From positions 1 through 48,637 of the forward strand of contig JAJDWB010000005.1 of assembly GCA_022825855.1 (NCBI GenBank): a stretch of 48,637 nucleotides of DNA, given 5' to 3'. Within the stretch, counting starts at the first letter, position 1. Every line of letters begins with the position of its first letter. This document shows positions 40,799 to 48,637 of the stretch, one piece after another. Source of the stretch: Dehalococcoidia bacterium (GTDB lineage Bacteria; Chloroflexota; Dehalococcoidia; Bin125). The position numbers were made by a program, and so were the translations under genes. Below the pieces are notes generated by a model. The model did not search any database and had not been told where the DNA came from. It saw only the letters and a program-made list of their open reading frames with translations.

Positions 40799-43057
40799 AT
40801 GACCACCGCCGCCGCGTCCCGGACCGAGACCCTGCGCATTGAAGGCATGCACTGCGCCGCCTGCGTGCGGCGCGTGGAGCGTGCGCTGGTCAAGGTCGAA
40901 TGCGTCGCCGAAGCGTCGGCTGATTTTCTCGCCGGCCGCGCGGTGATCGAGTTCGACGGAACGCTCGATCGCGCTGCGCTCAGCGCCGCCGTCAGCGGCG
41001 CCGGCTATGAGTTGTTGGAAGACGCCGCCGATGATGCCGACGAACCCCAGTCCGGCCTCGGGCCGTTGCTGGTCCGGGCGGGTCCGGCGCTGATCGCGGG
41101 CTGGGGCATGTTCTTCGCCATGCAGGTGAACCGCTGGGCGGACTTCGGCTGGAATCCCGACCTCCTTCATCCCGTGTTGTTCGCGGTCGCCACGCCGGTG
41201 CTCGCCTGGAGCGTCTGGCCGATGCTGCGACGCGCCGCCCTGGCTGCCTCGCGCTGCACCACCGACATGGACACGCTGATCGTTCTCGGCGTCTTTGCCG
41301 CCTGGGGATACAGCACGGCGGCGACGGTCGCACCGGGCGCGTTCGAGTCTGCCGACGCCGCCCGCGATGTCTTTTTCGATACCGCGCTGATCATCGCCGG
41401 TTTTGTCAGCCTGGGACGCGCGCTGGAGGCAAGGGTCCGGCTGCGCGCGGCCTCGGCGCTGACCCGGCTGTTGACACTGGCTCCGCAAACCGCCCGCGTC
41501 GTGACTGACGGGCAGCAGCGAGACATCCCGGCCGCCGATGTCGCTGTGGGCGACACCGTACTGGTCAGGCCGGGCGAACTCGTACCTGTGGATGGCGTGA
41601 TCGTGAGGGGAAACAGCGCCATCGATGAGGCAATGCTGACCGGCGAGAATCTTCCCGTGCCCAGAGCCGCCGGCGACTCCGTCTATGCCGGCACGCTCAA
41701 TCTCGACGGCTCAATCAGCTACCGGGCGACGCAGGTCGGCAGCGACACCGCGCTCGCACGGATCACGGCGACCGTCGAGCGTGCGCAGTCGTCCAAAGCC
41801 CCGATCCAGCGGCTCGCCGACCGCATCGCGGGCGTCTTTGTGCCGGTCGTGATCGTCATTGCCGTGATCACATTCGCGGTCTGGGCCGCGTTCGGCGGCG
41901 ATGCAAGCTGGACAACCGCCCTGCTCAGCGCCGTCGCGGTCCTGGTTGTGGCCTGTCCCTGCGCATTGGGTCTGGCCACGCCCGCAGCCATCGCCGCCGG
42001 TGCGGGACGCGCCACATCGCTCGGCATCCTGTTCCGCGACGCCGAGGCGCTGGAGTCGGCTGGCCGGATCGACACCGTGGCCTGGGACAAGACCGGCACG
42101 TTGTCCAGCGGCCGGCACCAGGTGGTGTCAGTGGAGTCGAATGGGCCGGACGAACGCCAACTGGTCACCCTGGCCGCCTCGATCGAGCGTCACTCGGAGC
42201 ACCCGCTGGGCGCCGCCATTGTGGCGGAGGCTGAAGATCGCGGGCTCTCACTGCGCGAGGTCTCCGGATTCGCCGCCTTTCCCGGACGCGGAACGAGCGG
42301 CCTCGTCGATGGAGTCGAGATCACGGTCGGCAATGCCGGATTGATGTCTGAGCTGGGCATCTCAACCAGCGAGGACGATGTCGCCGCAACTCCGGTGTAT
42401 GTCGCCCGCGACCGGAGTCTGATCGGCGTGATCCGGCTGAGCGATCAGGTCAAGCCGGGGGCCAAGGCGGCGGTCTCGTCGTTGCGTAAGGCGGGTATCG
42501 ACTCGATCCTGATCAGCGGAGACACGGAGACCTCGGCATCGACAATCGCCGGGCAAGTCGGGATCCAGCGCGTCTACTCGCGGGTGTTGCCCACCGAGAA
42601 GGCCGACCGGGTCGCCGACCTGCAAGCGCAGGGCCGGCGCGTGGCGATGGTCGGAGACGGCGTCAACGACGCGCCGGCGCTGGCCCAGGCGCATCTCGGA
42701 CTGGCGATGCGGACCGGCTCCGATGTCGCGGTCGAAACAGCACAGGTGGCGCTGATGCAGTCCAATCCGTTGCGCGCCGCACAGGCGGTGCTGCTCGGTC
42801 GCGCCACCAGCCGCGTCATCCGTCAGAATCTCGGCTTTGCGTTCGGCTACAACATCCTGCTGATCCCGCTCGCCGCCGGGCTCGCGGTCCCGATCTTCGA
42901 CGCCGTCGGCGACGTACCCGGCGGTCTCGTCTGGCTGTTCGGGGAACGCGGACAGTTCGAGCCGATCGCAGCGGCGCTGGCAATGGTCGCCAGTTCGCTC
43001 TCGGTGCTCACCAATGCGCTGCGTCTCGGACGCTGGAAGCATGCCGGAGCCGGCTGA
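40799..43057 (+). CDS. copA: copper-translocating P1B-type ATPase
   Basis: A 752-residue heavy-metal ATPase. An N-terminal metal-binding domain has GMHCAAC (Cys19, Cys22), followed by paired hydrophobic helices. The transmembrane metal site is Cys386-Pro-Cys388 in VACPCALGL, the pattern of Cu+ exporters. DKTGT has the phosphorylated Asp430, HSEHPLG the P1B HP motif, and GDGVNDAP begins at 619. The actuator motif is TGEN instead of TGES. It exports Cu+ to the periplasm or outside. ATG 40799 is chosen over upstream in-frame starts because of the -10 box and homology. Confidence 0.93.
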   Translation: MTTAAASRTETLRIEGMHCAACVRRVERALVKVECVAEASADFLAGRAVIEFDGTLDRAALSAAVSGAGYELLEDAADDADEPQSGLGPLLVRAGPALIAGWGMFFAMQVNRWADFGWNPDLLHPVLFAVATPVLAWSVWPMLRRAALAASRCTTDMDTLIVLGVFAAWGYSTAATVAPGAFESADAARDVFFDTALIIAGFVSLGRALEARVRLRAASALTRLLTLAPQTARVVTDGQQRDIPAADVAVGDTVLVRPGELVPVDGVIVRGNSAIDEAMLTGENLPVPRAAGDSVYAGTLNLDGSISYRATQVGSDTALARITATVERAQSSKAPIQRLADRIAGVFVPVVIVIAVITFAVWAAFGGDASWTTALLSAVAVLVVACPCALGLATPAAIAAGAGRATSLGILFRDAEALESAGRIDTVAWDKTGTLSSGRHQVVSVESNGPDERQLVTLAASIERHSEHPLGAAIVAEAEDRGLSLREVSGFAAFPGRGTSGLVDGVEITVGNAGLMSELGISTSEDDVAATPVYVARDRSLIGVIRLSDQVKPGAKAAVSSLRKAGIDSILISGDTETSASTIAGQVGIQRVYSRVLPTEKADRVADLQAQGRRVAMVGDGVNDAPALAQAHLGLAMRTGSDVAVETAQVALMQSNPLRAAQAVLLGRATSRVIRQNLGFAFGYNILLIPLAAGLAVPIFDAVGDVPGGLVWLFGERGQFEPIAAALAMVASSLSVLTNALRLGRWKHAGAG

Positions 43058-43065
43058 CGGCCGCG

Positions 43066-44685
43066 TTACTCCGACTCGACCGCGCGCGGCATTGCGGAGA
43101 CCGGCTCCGCGGGAGCATCGGGATTAAGCACGACATAGCTCCGATGCAGTTCCGCGAAGTAGTCGCGTACGGCCTGATCGCGTACCTCGTCGGACCAACC
43201 AAGACGGTTCGCCATGATCGCGGCCGTAGGCGCCGCCGCGCTTCTGCCCAGGTCCCTGGTCAGTCCCACAATCGTGCGTCGCAGCAACACATCGGCAACC
43301 GTGCGGGCGTGCTCGTGAGCGACGGCGTACAGAACCTGCGCGCCGATATCCCGGTGGTGGCGAGAGATCGGCTTGGCCATCTCGCTGTCCGACGCCGCGT
43401 AAGCGGCCACCTGGGGCGCGCGATGGCCGTAGACCATGCGCAGATGCTCCTGGGTCTCGGGCGGCAGGAAAACCGCACGTCCGGCCGGAACTTCGGGCAA
43501 CGCGGCAATCCCCCGCGCACGCGGACGGCCGATCAATTGGGCCACCTCGGAGCCGACCTTCGCCCCCAGCGCCGCCGCGGTCGTCAGCTTGCCGCCCACG
43601 ATCGAGAGCAGCCGCTCGACGCCTTCCGACTCGTGATCGACCAGGAAGGACCGGCGCGAAATCGCGCCTTCGAACACGCCCTCGCCCGCGCGCGCCAGCG
43701 GGCGCACGCCGGAGTACGCATACAACGCGTTGCGATGTTCGATGCCCAGCCCCGGCAGCACCCGCGCCGCTTCCGCGATCAGGTAGTCGATCTCCCATCC
43801 CGCCGCCCGCACGTCCGAGGGATCGCCGTCGTCGCGGACATCGGTGGTGCCGATGATGTGGTGGTCCAGCCAGGGCGTGACGAACATCGGCCGTCCGTCC
43901 GACTGGGCGCTGGCCAGCACGGCGTGCTTGGGACCGCGACCCTCGAGATCGAGCACCAGGTGCGAGCCTCGCGTCCCGCCGACCCGCTTCCGCAAGGATC
44001 GACCCGTCGCGTCGAGCACGGCGTCCACCCAGGGGCCGGCCGCGTTGATGACCAGCCTGCCCGATGCGGTCGAGCGGCGTCCCGTCAGCACGTCGTGGAA
44101 GTCGACGCCGCGCGCCCGGCCGCCGTCGACGATGATGTAGTCGACCGCCGCATGGTTGCGCAGGTCGGCGCCCGAAGCGCGCGCCTCGGCGAGATACTCC
44201 AGCGTCAGACGCTCGGGCGACCAGACCTGGGCGTCGTAGTAGAGATACGCCGCGCGCAGTCGGTCGGTGGAGATCGACGGCTCGAATCGCTGCAGCTCGC
44301 GACGCGAAAATGACGAGTGCCAGGGCGACACCTTGCGCGGCGAGAGCAGGTCGTACAGCGCCAGTCCGGAGCGGATGTACCAGGGCGGCCGCGGGTCGCC
44401 CTGGTAGACCGGCAGGATGAATCCCATCGGCCGCACCAGGTGCGAACGCTCACGCAGCAACTGCTCGCGCGATTGCAGCGACTCATGCACCAGCCGCGCG
44501 TCGCCAGTCTCGAGATAGCGCAGGCCGCCATGGATCAGCTTGGTCGAGGCGGAAGTGGTACCCGAGGCGAAATCGTCCTGCTCCAGGACGAGCGTCCGAT
44601 AGCCCCGCGCCGCGACCGCCGACGCTGTCGCGGCGCCGTTGATCCCGCCGCCGATGATGATCACGTCGTAGTGCGCCGTCGTCAT
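43066..44685 (-). CDS. glpD: aerobic glycerol-3-phosphate dehydrogenase
   Basis: A 539-residue FAD enzyme oxidising glycerol 3-phosphate to dihydroxyacetone phosphate and passing electrons to quinone. The FAD motif is DVIIIGGGINGAATASAVAARG at the N-terminus; STKLIHGGLRYLE and YAYSGVRPLA are GlpD hallmarks. ATG 44685 lies 10 bp after the glpK stop. A -10-like TAGACT at 44693-44698 (minus strand) overlaps that TAG stop, 7 nt before the ATG, so it could also be transcribed leaderless by itself. The frame is open upstream but there is glpK on that strand. Confidence 0.94.
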   Translation of the reverse strand: MTTAHYDVIIIGGGINGAATASAVAARGYRTLVLEQDDFASGTTSASTKLIHGGLRYLETGDARLVHESLQSREQLLRERSHLVRPMGFILPVYQGDPRPPWYIRSGLALYDLLSPRKVSPWHSSFSRRELQRFEPSISTDRLRAAYLYYDAQVWSPERLTLEYLAEARASGADLRNHAAVDYIIVDGGRARGVDFHDVLTGRRSTASGRLVINAAGPWVDAVLDATGRSLRKRVGGTRGSHLVLDLEGRGPKHAVLASAQSDGRPMFVTPWLDHHIIGTTDVRDDGDPSDVRAAGWEIDYLIAEAARVLPGLGIEHRNALYAYSGVRPLARAGEGVFEGAISRRSFLVDHESEGVERLLSIVGGKLTTAAALGAKVGSEVAQLIGRPRARGIAALPEVPAGRAVFLPPETQEHLRMVYGHRAPQVAAYAASDSEMAKPISRHHRDIGAQVLYAVAHEHARTVADVLLRRTIVGLTRDLGRSAAAPTAAIMANRLGWSDEVRDQAVRDYFAELHRSYVVLNPDAPAEPVSAMPRAVESE

Positions 44686-44695
44686 GGCATCGAGT

Positions 44696-46159
44696 CTATT
44701 CAGTGGCGTCGGTCGCCGCTGTCGGTCGGCCGAGGCTCTGGATCGCCCGACGCGCGGCCGTCCAGCGCTCGAACTCCCGCTCCAGTTCAGCGTCAGGTTC
44801 GAACCGCTGCTCGGCGATCTCCACATGGACAGGGACGCCGGCGGTCTCCATGGCCAAGAGTGCGGCCCCAAGCGCCGTCGTCTCCCGATTCGCGGGCCGG
44901 ATGACGGGTCGTTGCAGTGCGTTGGCCTGGATCTGCATGAGGACATCGCTCGCTGACATGCCGCCGTCGACCCGCAGTTCGTCAATCGAGCCGCTGGCCG
45001 ATTCCATCGCCTCGACGACCTCGCGTACGCGAAACGCCACCGCCTCCAGCGCGGCGCGGGCAATCTGGCCGGGCGTGGTGCCTCGCGTGATCCCGAGAAT
45101 CGCCCCTCGGGCGTTCGCATCCCAGTGCGGCGAGCCCAGTCCCGCAAATGCCGGCATCAGCATGACCCCGTCCGACGAATCCGCCGCCTCTGCCAGCGCG
45201 GACACCTCAGGTGCGGTTGCGGCCAGCTGCAACTCGTCACGCAGCCACTGCACGACCGATCCCGCCGTGAACACGCCGCCCTCGTACGCCAGCCCGCTAT
45301 CCGCCGCTGCGGTCAACAGCAGTCCCGGCGCCAGGCTCGCCGATGCCACCGACTCGCCCGCGTGCGTGAGGATGAACGCCCCGGTGCCGTAGGTGCACTT
45401 GGCGCGGCCCGGCTCGACGATCCCGTGACCGAACAGCGCCGCCTGCTGATCGCCCGCCACTGCCAGGATCGGCAGCGACGTGCCGAACAGCGACCGCTCG
45501 GTGAGACCGTACTCGTATGCGCTGGGATGAACCTCCGGCAACAGCGCACCGGGAACTCGCTGCCAGTTGCAGAGCTCAGCATCCCAACTGCGCTCGGCGA
45601 GATTCCAGAGCATGGTTCTGGACGCGTTGGTCCGATCAGTGGCATGCACGGCGCCGCCCGTGAGCTGGGTCAAGAGCCAGGTATCGACCGTGCCCGCGGC
45701 CAGGTCTCCCCGCTCCGCCCGTTCACGAGCGTTGGCTGCATGATCGAGCAGCCAGGCGAACTTCGGACCGGAGAAGTAGGCGTCGGGTTGCAGTCCCGAG
45801 CGTCTGCGAACCTCGTCCCCGTGCGCCGCGAGCAGGTCGGCCGCTGCATCCGCGGTCCGCCGGCATTGCCAGACAATCGCCGGGCCGATCGGCTCTCGTG
45901 TCCCGCGATCCCACAGGAGCGCCGTCTCGCGCTGATTCGTGACCGCGACGGCGCCGATGCGCTCCACGCCGACCGCTCTCACGACCTCCCGCGCGGCCTC
46001 AAGCTGAGTCTCCCAGATGTCCCGACCCGACTGCTCGACCCAACCCGGCCTCGGGTACTGCGAGTCAAGCGCTCGCTGCGCGAGCGCAACTGCTTGTCCC
46101 TGTGCATCCCAGGCGAGCGCTCGGCTCGAGGAGGTGCCTTGATCCAGCGCCAGGACCAG
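44696..46159 (-). CDS. glpK: glycerol kinase
   Basis: A FGGY-family kinase phosphorylating glycerol. The first ATG/GTG-type start in the frame (GTG 45982) would remove about 59 conserved residues. Reading farther upstream gives LVLALDQGTSSSRALAWD and QYPRPGWVEQSGRDIW, the true N-terminal domain with the phosphate-1 loop. A TGA closes the frame just above, with no ATG, GTG or TTG between. I place the start at CTG 46159, giving 487 residues, near the usual 495-500. TNASRTMLWNL, GDQQAALFGHG and RVDGGMSASDVLMQIQAN are family segments. It is 8 bp after a 32-residue membrane peptide gene and 10 bp before glpD. Confidence 0.88.
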   Translation of the reverse strand: MVLALDQGTSSSRALAWDAQGQAVALAQRALDSQYPRPGWVEQSGRDIWETQLEAAREVVRAVGVERIGAVAVTNQRETALLWDRGTREPIGPAIVWQCRRTADAAADLLAAHGDEVRRRSGLQPDAYFSGPKFAWLLDHAANARERAERGDLAAGTVDTWLLTQLTGGAVHATDRTNASRTMLWNLAERSWDAELCNWQRVPGALLPEVHPSAYEYGLTERSLFGTSLPILAVAGDQQAALFGHGIVEPGRAKCTYGTGAFILTHAGESVASASLAPGLLLTAAADSGLAYEGGVFTAGSVVQWLRDELQLAATAPEVSALAEAADSSDGVMLMPAFAGLGSPHWDANARGAILGITRGTTPGQIARAALEAVAFRVREVVEAMESASGSIDELRVDGGMSASDVLMQIQANALQRPVIRPANRETTALGAALLAMETAGVPVHVEIAEQRFEPDAELEREFERWTAARRAIQSLGRPTAATDATE

Positions 46160-46167
46160 TGAACCGG

Positions 46168-46266
46168 CTACGCCTCATCCTCCGCGTCGCGGCGGCGGCC
46201 CATGACGACACGAGCAATGGCCGCCAACACAGCCAGCACTGCACCAACACCGATGATTCGCCGCAT
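46168..46266 (-). CDS. 32-residue single-pass membrane peptide upstream of glpK
   Basis: ATG 46266 to TAG 46168. The product MRRIIGVGAVLAVLAAIA has one hydrophobic helix, then VVMGRRR and an acidic DAEDEA end, so it looks like a tail-in membrane peptide. GGAG and AGGA lie 6-12 nt before the ATG. The stop is 8 bp before the glpK CTG. I do not know the family; short peptides of this look are common in high-GC bacteria. It could couple translation to glpK. Confidence 0.55.
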   Translation of the reverse strand: MRRIIGVGAVLAVLAAIARVVMGRRRDAEDEA

Positions 46267-46389
46267 GGTCCTGCTCCATTCAATCTCGCCGCTCAATAGG
46301 GCGGCCTGTAGTCCTGCGCCACAATATCACGCTGAACCTGGCGCGGTGCGCCGGTCGTCATCCACGCGCTTGGGCTGCGCAGCACGCGT

Positions 46390-46959
46390 TCAGTCCGGAA
46401 GCAGCGTCGCAGGGATCAAGACCCGGTCGCCCACGCCGATGCCGAGTTCCGCAAACCGGCCTCGCGGCATTTCCAGCACGAAGTAGTAGGGCTGCGACGG
46501 CCGCTTGGTCTCGTCGTCACGCGCAATCAACACCGAGAAGTCGAGGATTCGGCCGTCTGCGTCGAGCCAGGCAACGTCGAGATCGATCGGCACGTTCTGA
46601 TTCCAGAATCCGCCAGTGCGGGCCCGCGTGTCTTCCCAGATGAAGATCATCCCGCTCTGCTCGGGCAGTCCGGTTCGATGCATCATCCCGCGCGAGCGGC
46701 GCTCCGGCGTATCGGCGACCAGCACCCCCAGCGTGAGCCGGCCTGAGCCGCGCTCGACCTCCACCTGCGACCAGGGGAACGCCACGTCCTCGACGCCCTC
46801 GGGAAGCTGCAGGAAGCGGTCTACGTCCGGCGGCCGCGAGACGGCGGGCGCGATCACGCCGCCGTCGTCGTCGCTGTCCGGCGCGCCGGTCGGCCCGCAG
46901 CCCAGGACGACCAGCGCCGCCAACCCGATCAGCAACGCAAACGCGGTCCGGCAGCCCAT
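46390..46959 (-). CDS. DUF192-family lipoprotein
   Basis: A 189-residue protein. The signal sequence ends VVLGC with Cys21 as the lipid site. After a polar linker the DUF192 domain begins near residue 65: LGVLVADTPERRSRGMMHRTGLPEQSGMIFIW, then FWNQNVPIDLDVAWLDADGRIL and YYFVLEMPRGRFAELGIGVGDRVLI. The function of the family is unknown. ATG 46959 has TACGAT exactly 6 nt upstream. The 123 bp between its stop and the membrane-peptide gene hold a possible -10 (TATTGT) and nothing else. Confidence 0.88.
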   Translation of the reverse strand: MGCRTAFALLIGLAALVVLGCGPTGAPDSDDDGGVIAPAVSRPPDVDRFLQLPEGVEDVAFPWSQVEVERGSGRLTLGVLVADTPERRSRGMMHRTGLPEQSGMIFIWEDTRARTGGFWNQNVPIDLDVAWLDADGRILDFSVLIARDDETKRPSQPYYFVLEMPRGRFAELGIGVGDRVLIPATLLPD

Positions 46960-46965
46960 GCACAG

Positions 46966-46971
46966 ATCGTA
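46966..46971 (-). promoter_or_regulatory. -10 box of a leaderless DUF192 promoter
   Basis: TACGAT on the minus strand, then CTGTGC and ATG 46959. It lies 31 bp from the 5' end of the divergent tRNA gene. Confidence 0.55.
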
Positions 46972-47001
46972 GCCCAGGGCTCGATACAATCGGATTGACT
47001 C

Positions 47002-47077
47002 GGGCCGGTAGCTCAGGGGTCAGAGCAGGCGGCTCATAACCGCTCGGTCGCTGGTTCGAATCCAGCCCGGCCCACCA
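47002..47077 (+). tRNA. tRNA-Met (CAU), probably elongator
   Basis: A full cloverleaf. Acceptor 47002-47008 (GGGCCGG) pairs with 47067-47073 (CCGGCCC). D-stem GCTC/GAGC is at 47011-47014 and 47023-47026. Anticodon stem 47028-47032 with 47040-47044 encloses CTCATAA, anticodon CAU at 47035-47037. The T-arm is GCTGG-TTCGAAT-CCAGC at 47050-47066. CCA is encoded (47075-47077). A paired first base and the CTCATAA loop favour elongator Met over initiator; Ile2 (lysidine) is not excluded. Confidence 0.95.
47020..47077. other. putative attachment site in the tRNA 3' half
   Basis: The recombinase frame runs into the tRNA from the element side and stops at 47020, inside it. Integration into the 3' part of a tRNA gene, with the 3' end replaced, is the usual pattern. 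The exact core cannot be set from one end; the other junction lies outside the window. Confidence 0.35.
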
Positions 47078-48633
47078 TCATGTACCGAATTGCGAACTCC
47101 CTCTGCCAGCGCCACTTCAGCGGCATCTTTGCGGCCAATCGGACTGTCTTCCGGCATCGGGATCGTGTAGTTGATCACGGCCCGGCCGGGCTCGACGTCG
47201 ATCCGCTCGATGAACGTGCGCAGGAACGCCTTCGACTCGGTGATGTCGCTGGTGCGCAAGAAGTCGGCCATGTCGGCGGCGAACTCGGCGACGACCTCAG
47301 CCTTGTCCAGCAGCACGCGGCGTTCGGCCAGAGCTTTCCTGGCCTGCTCGGCGGCCGTCTCTAACTGCTCCTTGCGCGCCATGTGCTCGCGAATGCGCGG
47401 GGCGGCGTCATCGACGTCCAGGTCGGTCTTCTCGATCACCCGCCAGATGCGATCCAGCATCAGCCGAATCTCGCGTAGCTCCGCCTCGATCGTCTCCAGC
47501 CGCTCGCGCTCTTCGCGCGCGGCACCGTCCATCTCCTCGTCCAACATCTTGACCAGCTCGCGGATATTGCTTTCGGTCAGCACGTGGTCGCGCAACTGGT
47601 CGAGGATCAGCGTCTCGAACCGCTTGGCGTTGAGCCGAGGCGTCTCGCAGCTGCCCGAGCCGCGCTTGAGCAGCGAGCCGCAGACGTAGTAGGAGTAGCG
47701 TCCGCCCTTGGCCTCGGACGCCGTCAACTGCTTGCCGCAGAGCGCGCAGCCGACCAGGCCGGAGAGCAGGTAGGGGCTGGACGCGCGGCGCGGATTGGAC
47801 TTGGCCGGGGCCCGTGCTTCAAGCATGGCTCCCACCTGCTCGAACTCCTCCTTGGAGACGATCGCGGGGACGGCGTTGTCGACTCGCACCGGCTCCGAGC
47901 CGTCGGTCGCCTTGAGTCCCCAGACCAGGGTGCCCATGTAGACCTCGTTGGAGAGGATCTTGTGGACCGCGGTCTTGAGCCAGCGCTTGCCCTTGGCCGA
48001 GGGAATGCCTTCCGCGTTGAGCGTCTTCACGATCTCGAGGATGCTCTGTCCGCGCAACGCCATCTCGAAGATGCGCCGCACGACGGCGTCCCTGGGCGGG
48101 TCGAGTTCGAGCCGGGGGCGCTGCTTGCCGCCGTCCGTAACGTAGACCTTGCGGTAGCCGAGCGGTGCATGCGAGGCCAGGTAGAAGCCGCGTGAGGCCG
48201 ACTCGCGCATCCCTCGGCGGACTTCCTGAGCGAGGTTCTCCGAGTAGAACTCGTCGACGCTCTCGATGATCGCCTCCATCAGCTTGCCGGTCGGCGTGTC
48301 GTCGGCGTGCTCGGTGATCGAGGTGACCCGGATGCCGCGCCGCCTGAGCATCGACTTGAACGCGACGGCGTGCTCGCGCTTGCGGGTAAAGCGGGAGAAC
48401 TTCCAGACCAGGATCTCCTGGAAGGGCGACTCGGTCTCCGAGGCTTCGTCCAGCATCTTGCGGAACTGGGGCCGGTCGGCGACACGGCCGGACTCTGCTT
48501 CGTCGATGTACTCGCGGACGACGCGGTAGCCGTTGCGCTCGGCGAAGTCGCGTAAGGCGCGAAGCTGTGCGGCGACAGAGAGGTCCACATCCTGGCGGTC
48601 AGAGGAGACTCGAGCGTAGAGCGCGGCGGGCAT
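47020..48633 (-). CDS. large serine recombinase
   Basis: A 537-residue site-specific recombinase. The catalytic domain begins ALYARVSSDRQ with Ser10 as nucleophile, and has RPQFRKMLDEA and WKFSRFTRKREHA. The recombinase domain (SHAPLGYRKVYV...) follows, then a zinc ribbon (CALCGKQL ... YYVCGS ... SCETP) and a coiled coil (EERERLETIEAELREIRLML). The last 19 or so residues (GGPGWIRTSDRAVMSRLL) are the antisense translation of the tRNA. ATG 48633 is 4 bp from the window end. It would integrate or excise the element to the right. Confidence 0.93.
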   Translation of the reverse strand: MPAALYARVSSDRQDVDLSVAAQLRALRDFAERNGYRVVREYIDEAESGRVADRPQFRKMLDEASETESPFQEILVWKFSRFTRKREHAVAFKSMLRRRGIRVTSITEHADDTPTGKLMEAIIESVDEFYSENLAQEVRRGMRESASRGFYLASHAPLGYRKVYVTDGGKQRPRLELDPPRDAVVRRIFEMALRGQSILEIVKTLNAEGIPSAKGKRWLKTAVHKILSNEVYMGTLVWGLKATDGSEPVRVDNAVPAIVSKEEFEQVGAMLEARAPAKSNPRRASSPYLLSGLVGCALCGKQLTASEAKGGRYSYYVCGSLLKRGSGSCETPRLNAKRFETLILDQLRDHVLTESNIRELVKMLDEEMDGAAREERERLETIEAELREIRLMLDRIWRVIEKTDLDVDDAAPRIREHMARKEQLETAAEQARKALAERRVLLDKAEVVAEFAADMADFLRTSDITESKAFLRTFIERIDVEPGRAVINYTIPMPEDSPIGRKDAAEVALAEGVRNSVHDGGPGWIRTSDRAVMSRLL

Positions 48634-48637
48634 GCGG

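Noticed and set aside
44696..45982. Glycerol kinase as an N-terminally truncated pseudogene
   Set aside because: The missing N-terminal domain is intact and in frame upstream to CTG 46159; only a standard start codon is absent.
47020..47077. A conserved C-terminal WIRTSD domain of the recombinase
   Set aside because: It is the antisense reading of the tRNA gene, not a protein domain.
1..48637. CRISPR array or cas genes
   Set aside because: No direct repeats of 24-40 bp with regular spacers are seen; the only tandem arrays have 10-bp units.

Overview
The window is about 48.6 kb of high-GC bacterial chromosome. It is dense with genes and written in short operons with one-base or four-base stop/start overlaps. 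Gene content suggests a free-living, probably aerobic Chloroflexota, most like the SAR202/Dehalococcoidia side. The pointers are two tandem CaiB/BaiF CoA-transferases, enoyl-CoA hydratases, a CocE/NonD hydrolase, a NIPSNAP protein, lysine/DAP synthesis through an LL-diaminopimelate aminotransferase, and many promoters whose -10 box sits 5-7 nt before the start codon. The lineage is an inference; no rRNA gene is present.

Left part (1-16.6 kb): a leftward operon guaA - nucleoside deoxyribosyltransferase-like gene - purD - cupin - purB - lipoprotein metallopeptidase handles purine synthesis. It diverges, over only 33 bp, from a rightward housekeeping cluster: Sua5/YrdC-like, rpiB, pgk, tpiA, miaA, dapF, a GNAT protein, dapL, hflX. 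A PIN-domain toxin/antitoxin pair follows. The rightward run joins lower glycolysis, tRNA modification and diaminopimelate synthesis.

Middle part (16.6-35.1 kb): accessory catabolism. Two CoA-transferases, a SppA-like peptidase, a Rieske ferredoxin, a Uma2 nuclease, an enoyl-CoA hydratase, an SDR and an MFS transporter come first. Then a PTPS-like pterin enzyme, a flavodoxin-like protein and a J-domain protein, a second hydratase, an alpha/beta hydrolase, an SPL-type radical SAM protein, a DinB-like protein, a flavin reductase, a dinucleotide-dependent dehydrogenase, a methyltransferase, a RelE-like toxin pair, NIPSNAP, a CocE hydrolase and NfuA.

Right part (35.1-48.6 kb): a radical SAM gene whose apparent TGA stop is read here as selenocysteine. 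It sits in a Cys-Sec-Ala-Glu-Pro tail and is followed at the right distance by a SECIS-like hairpin. Next are a histone-deacetylase-like hydrolase, an MFS transporter, an ATP-grasp enzyme, a copper P-type ATPase, glycerol use (glpK-glpD behind a 32-residue membrane peptide missed by length filters), a DUF192 lipoprotein, a tRNA with CAU anticodon, and a large serine recombinase running antisense into that tRNA. The last feature marks the edge of an integrated element extending beyond the right end.

The main observations are the selenoprotein, the leaderless promoter pattern (including divergent promoters with overlapping -10 boxes), conserved genes with no AUG/GUG/UUG start (hflX, glpK), and the tRNA-recombinase junction.
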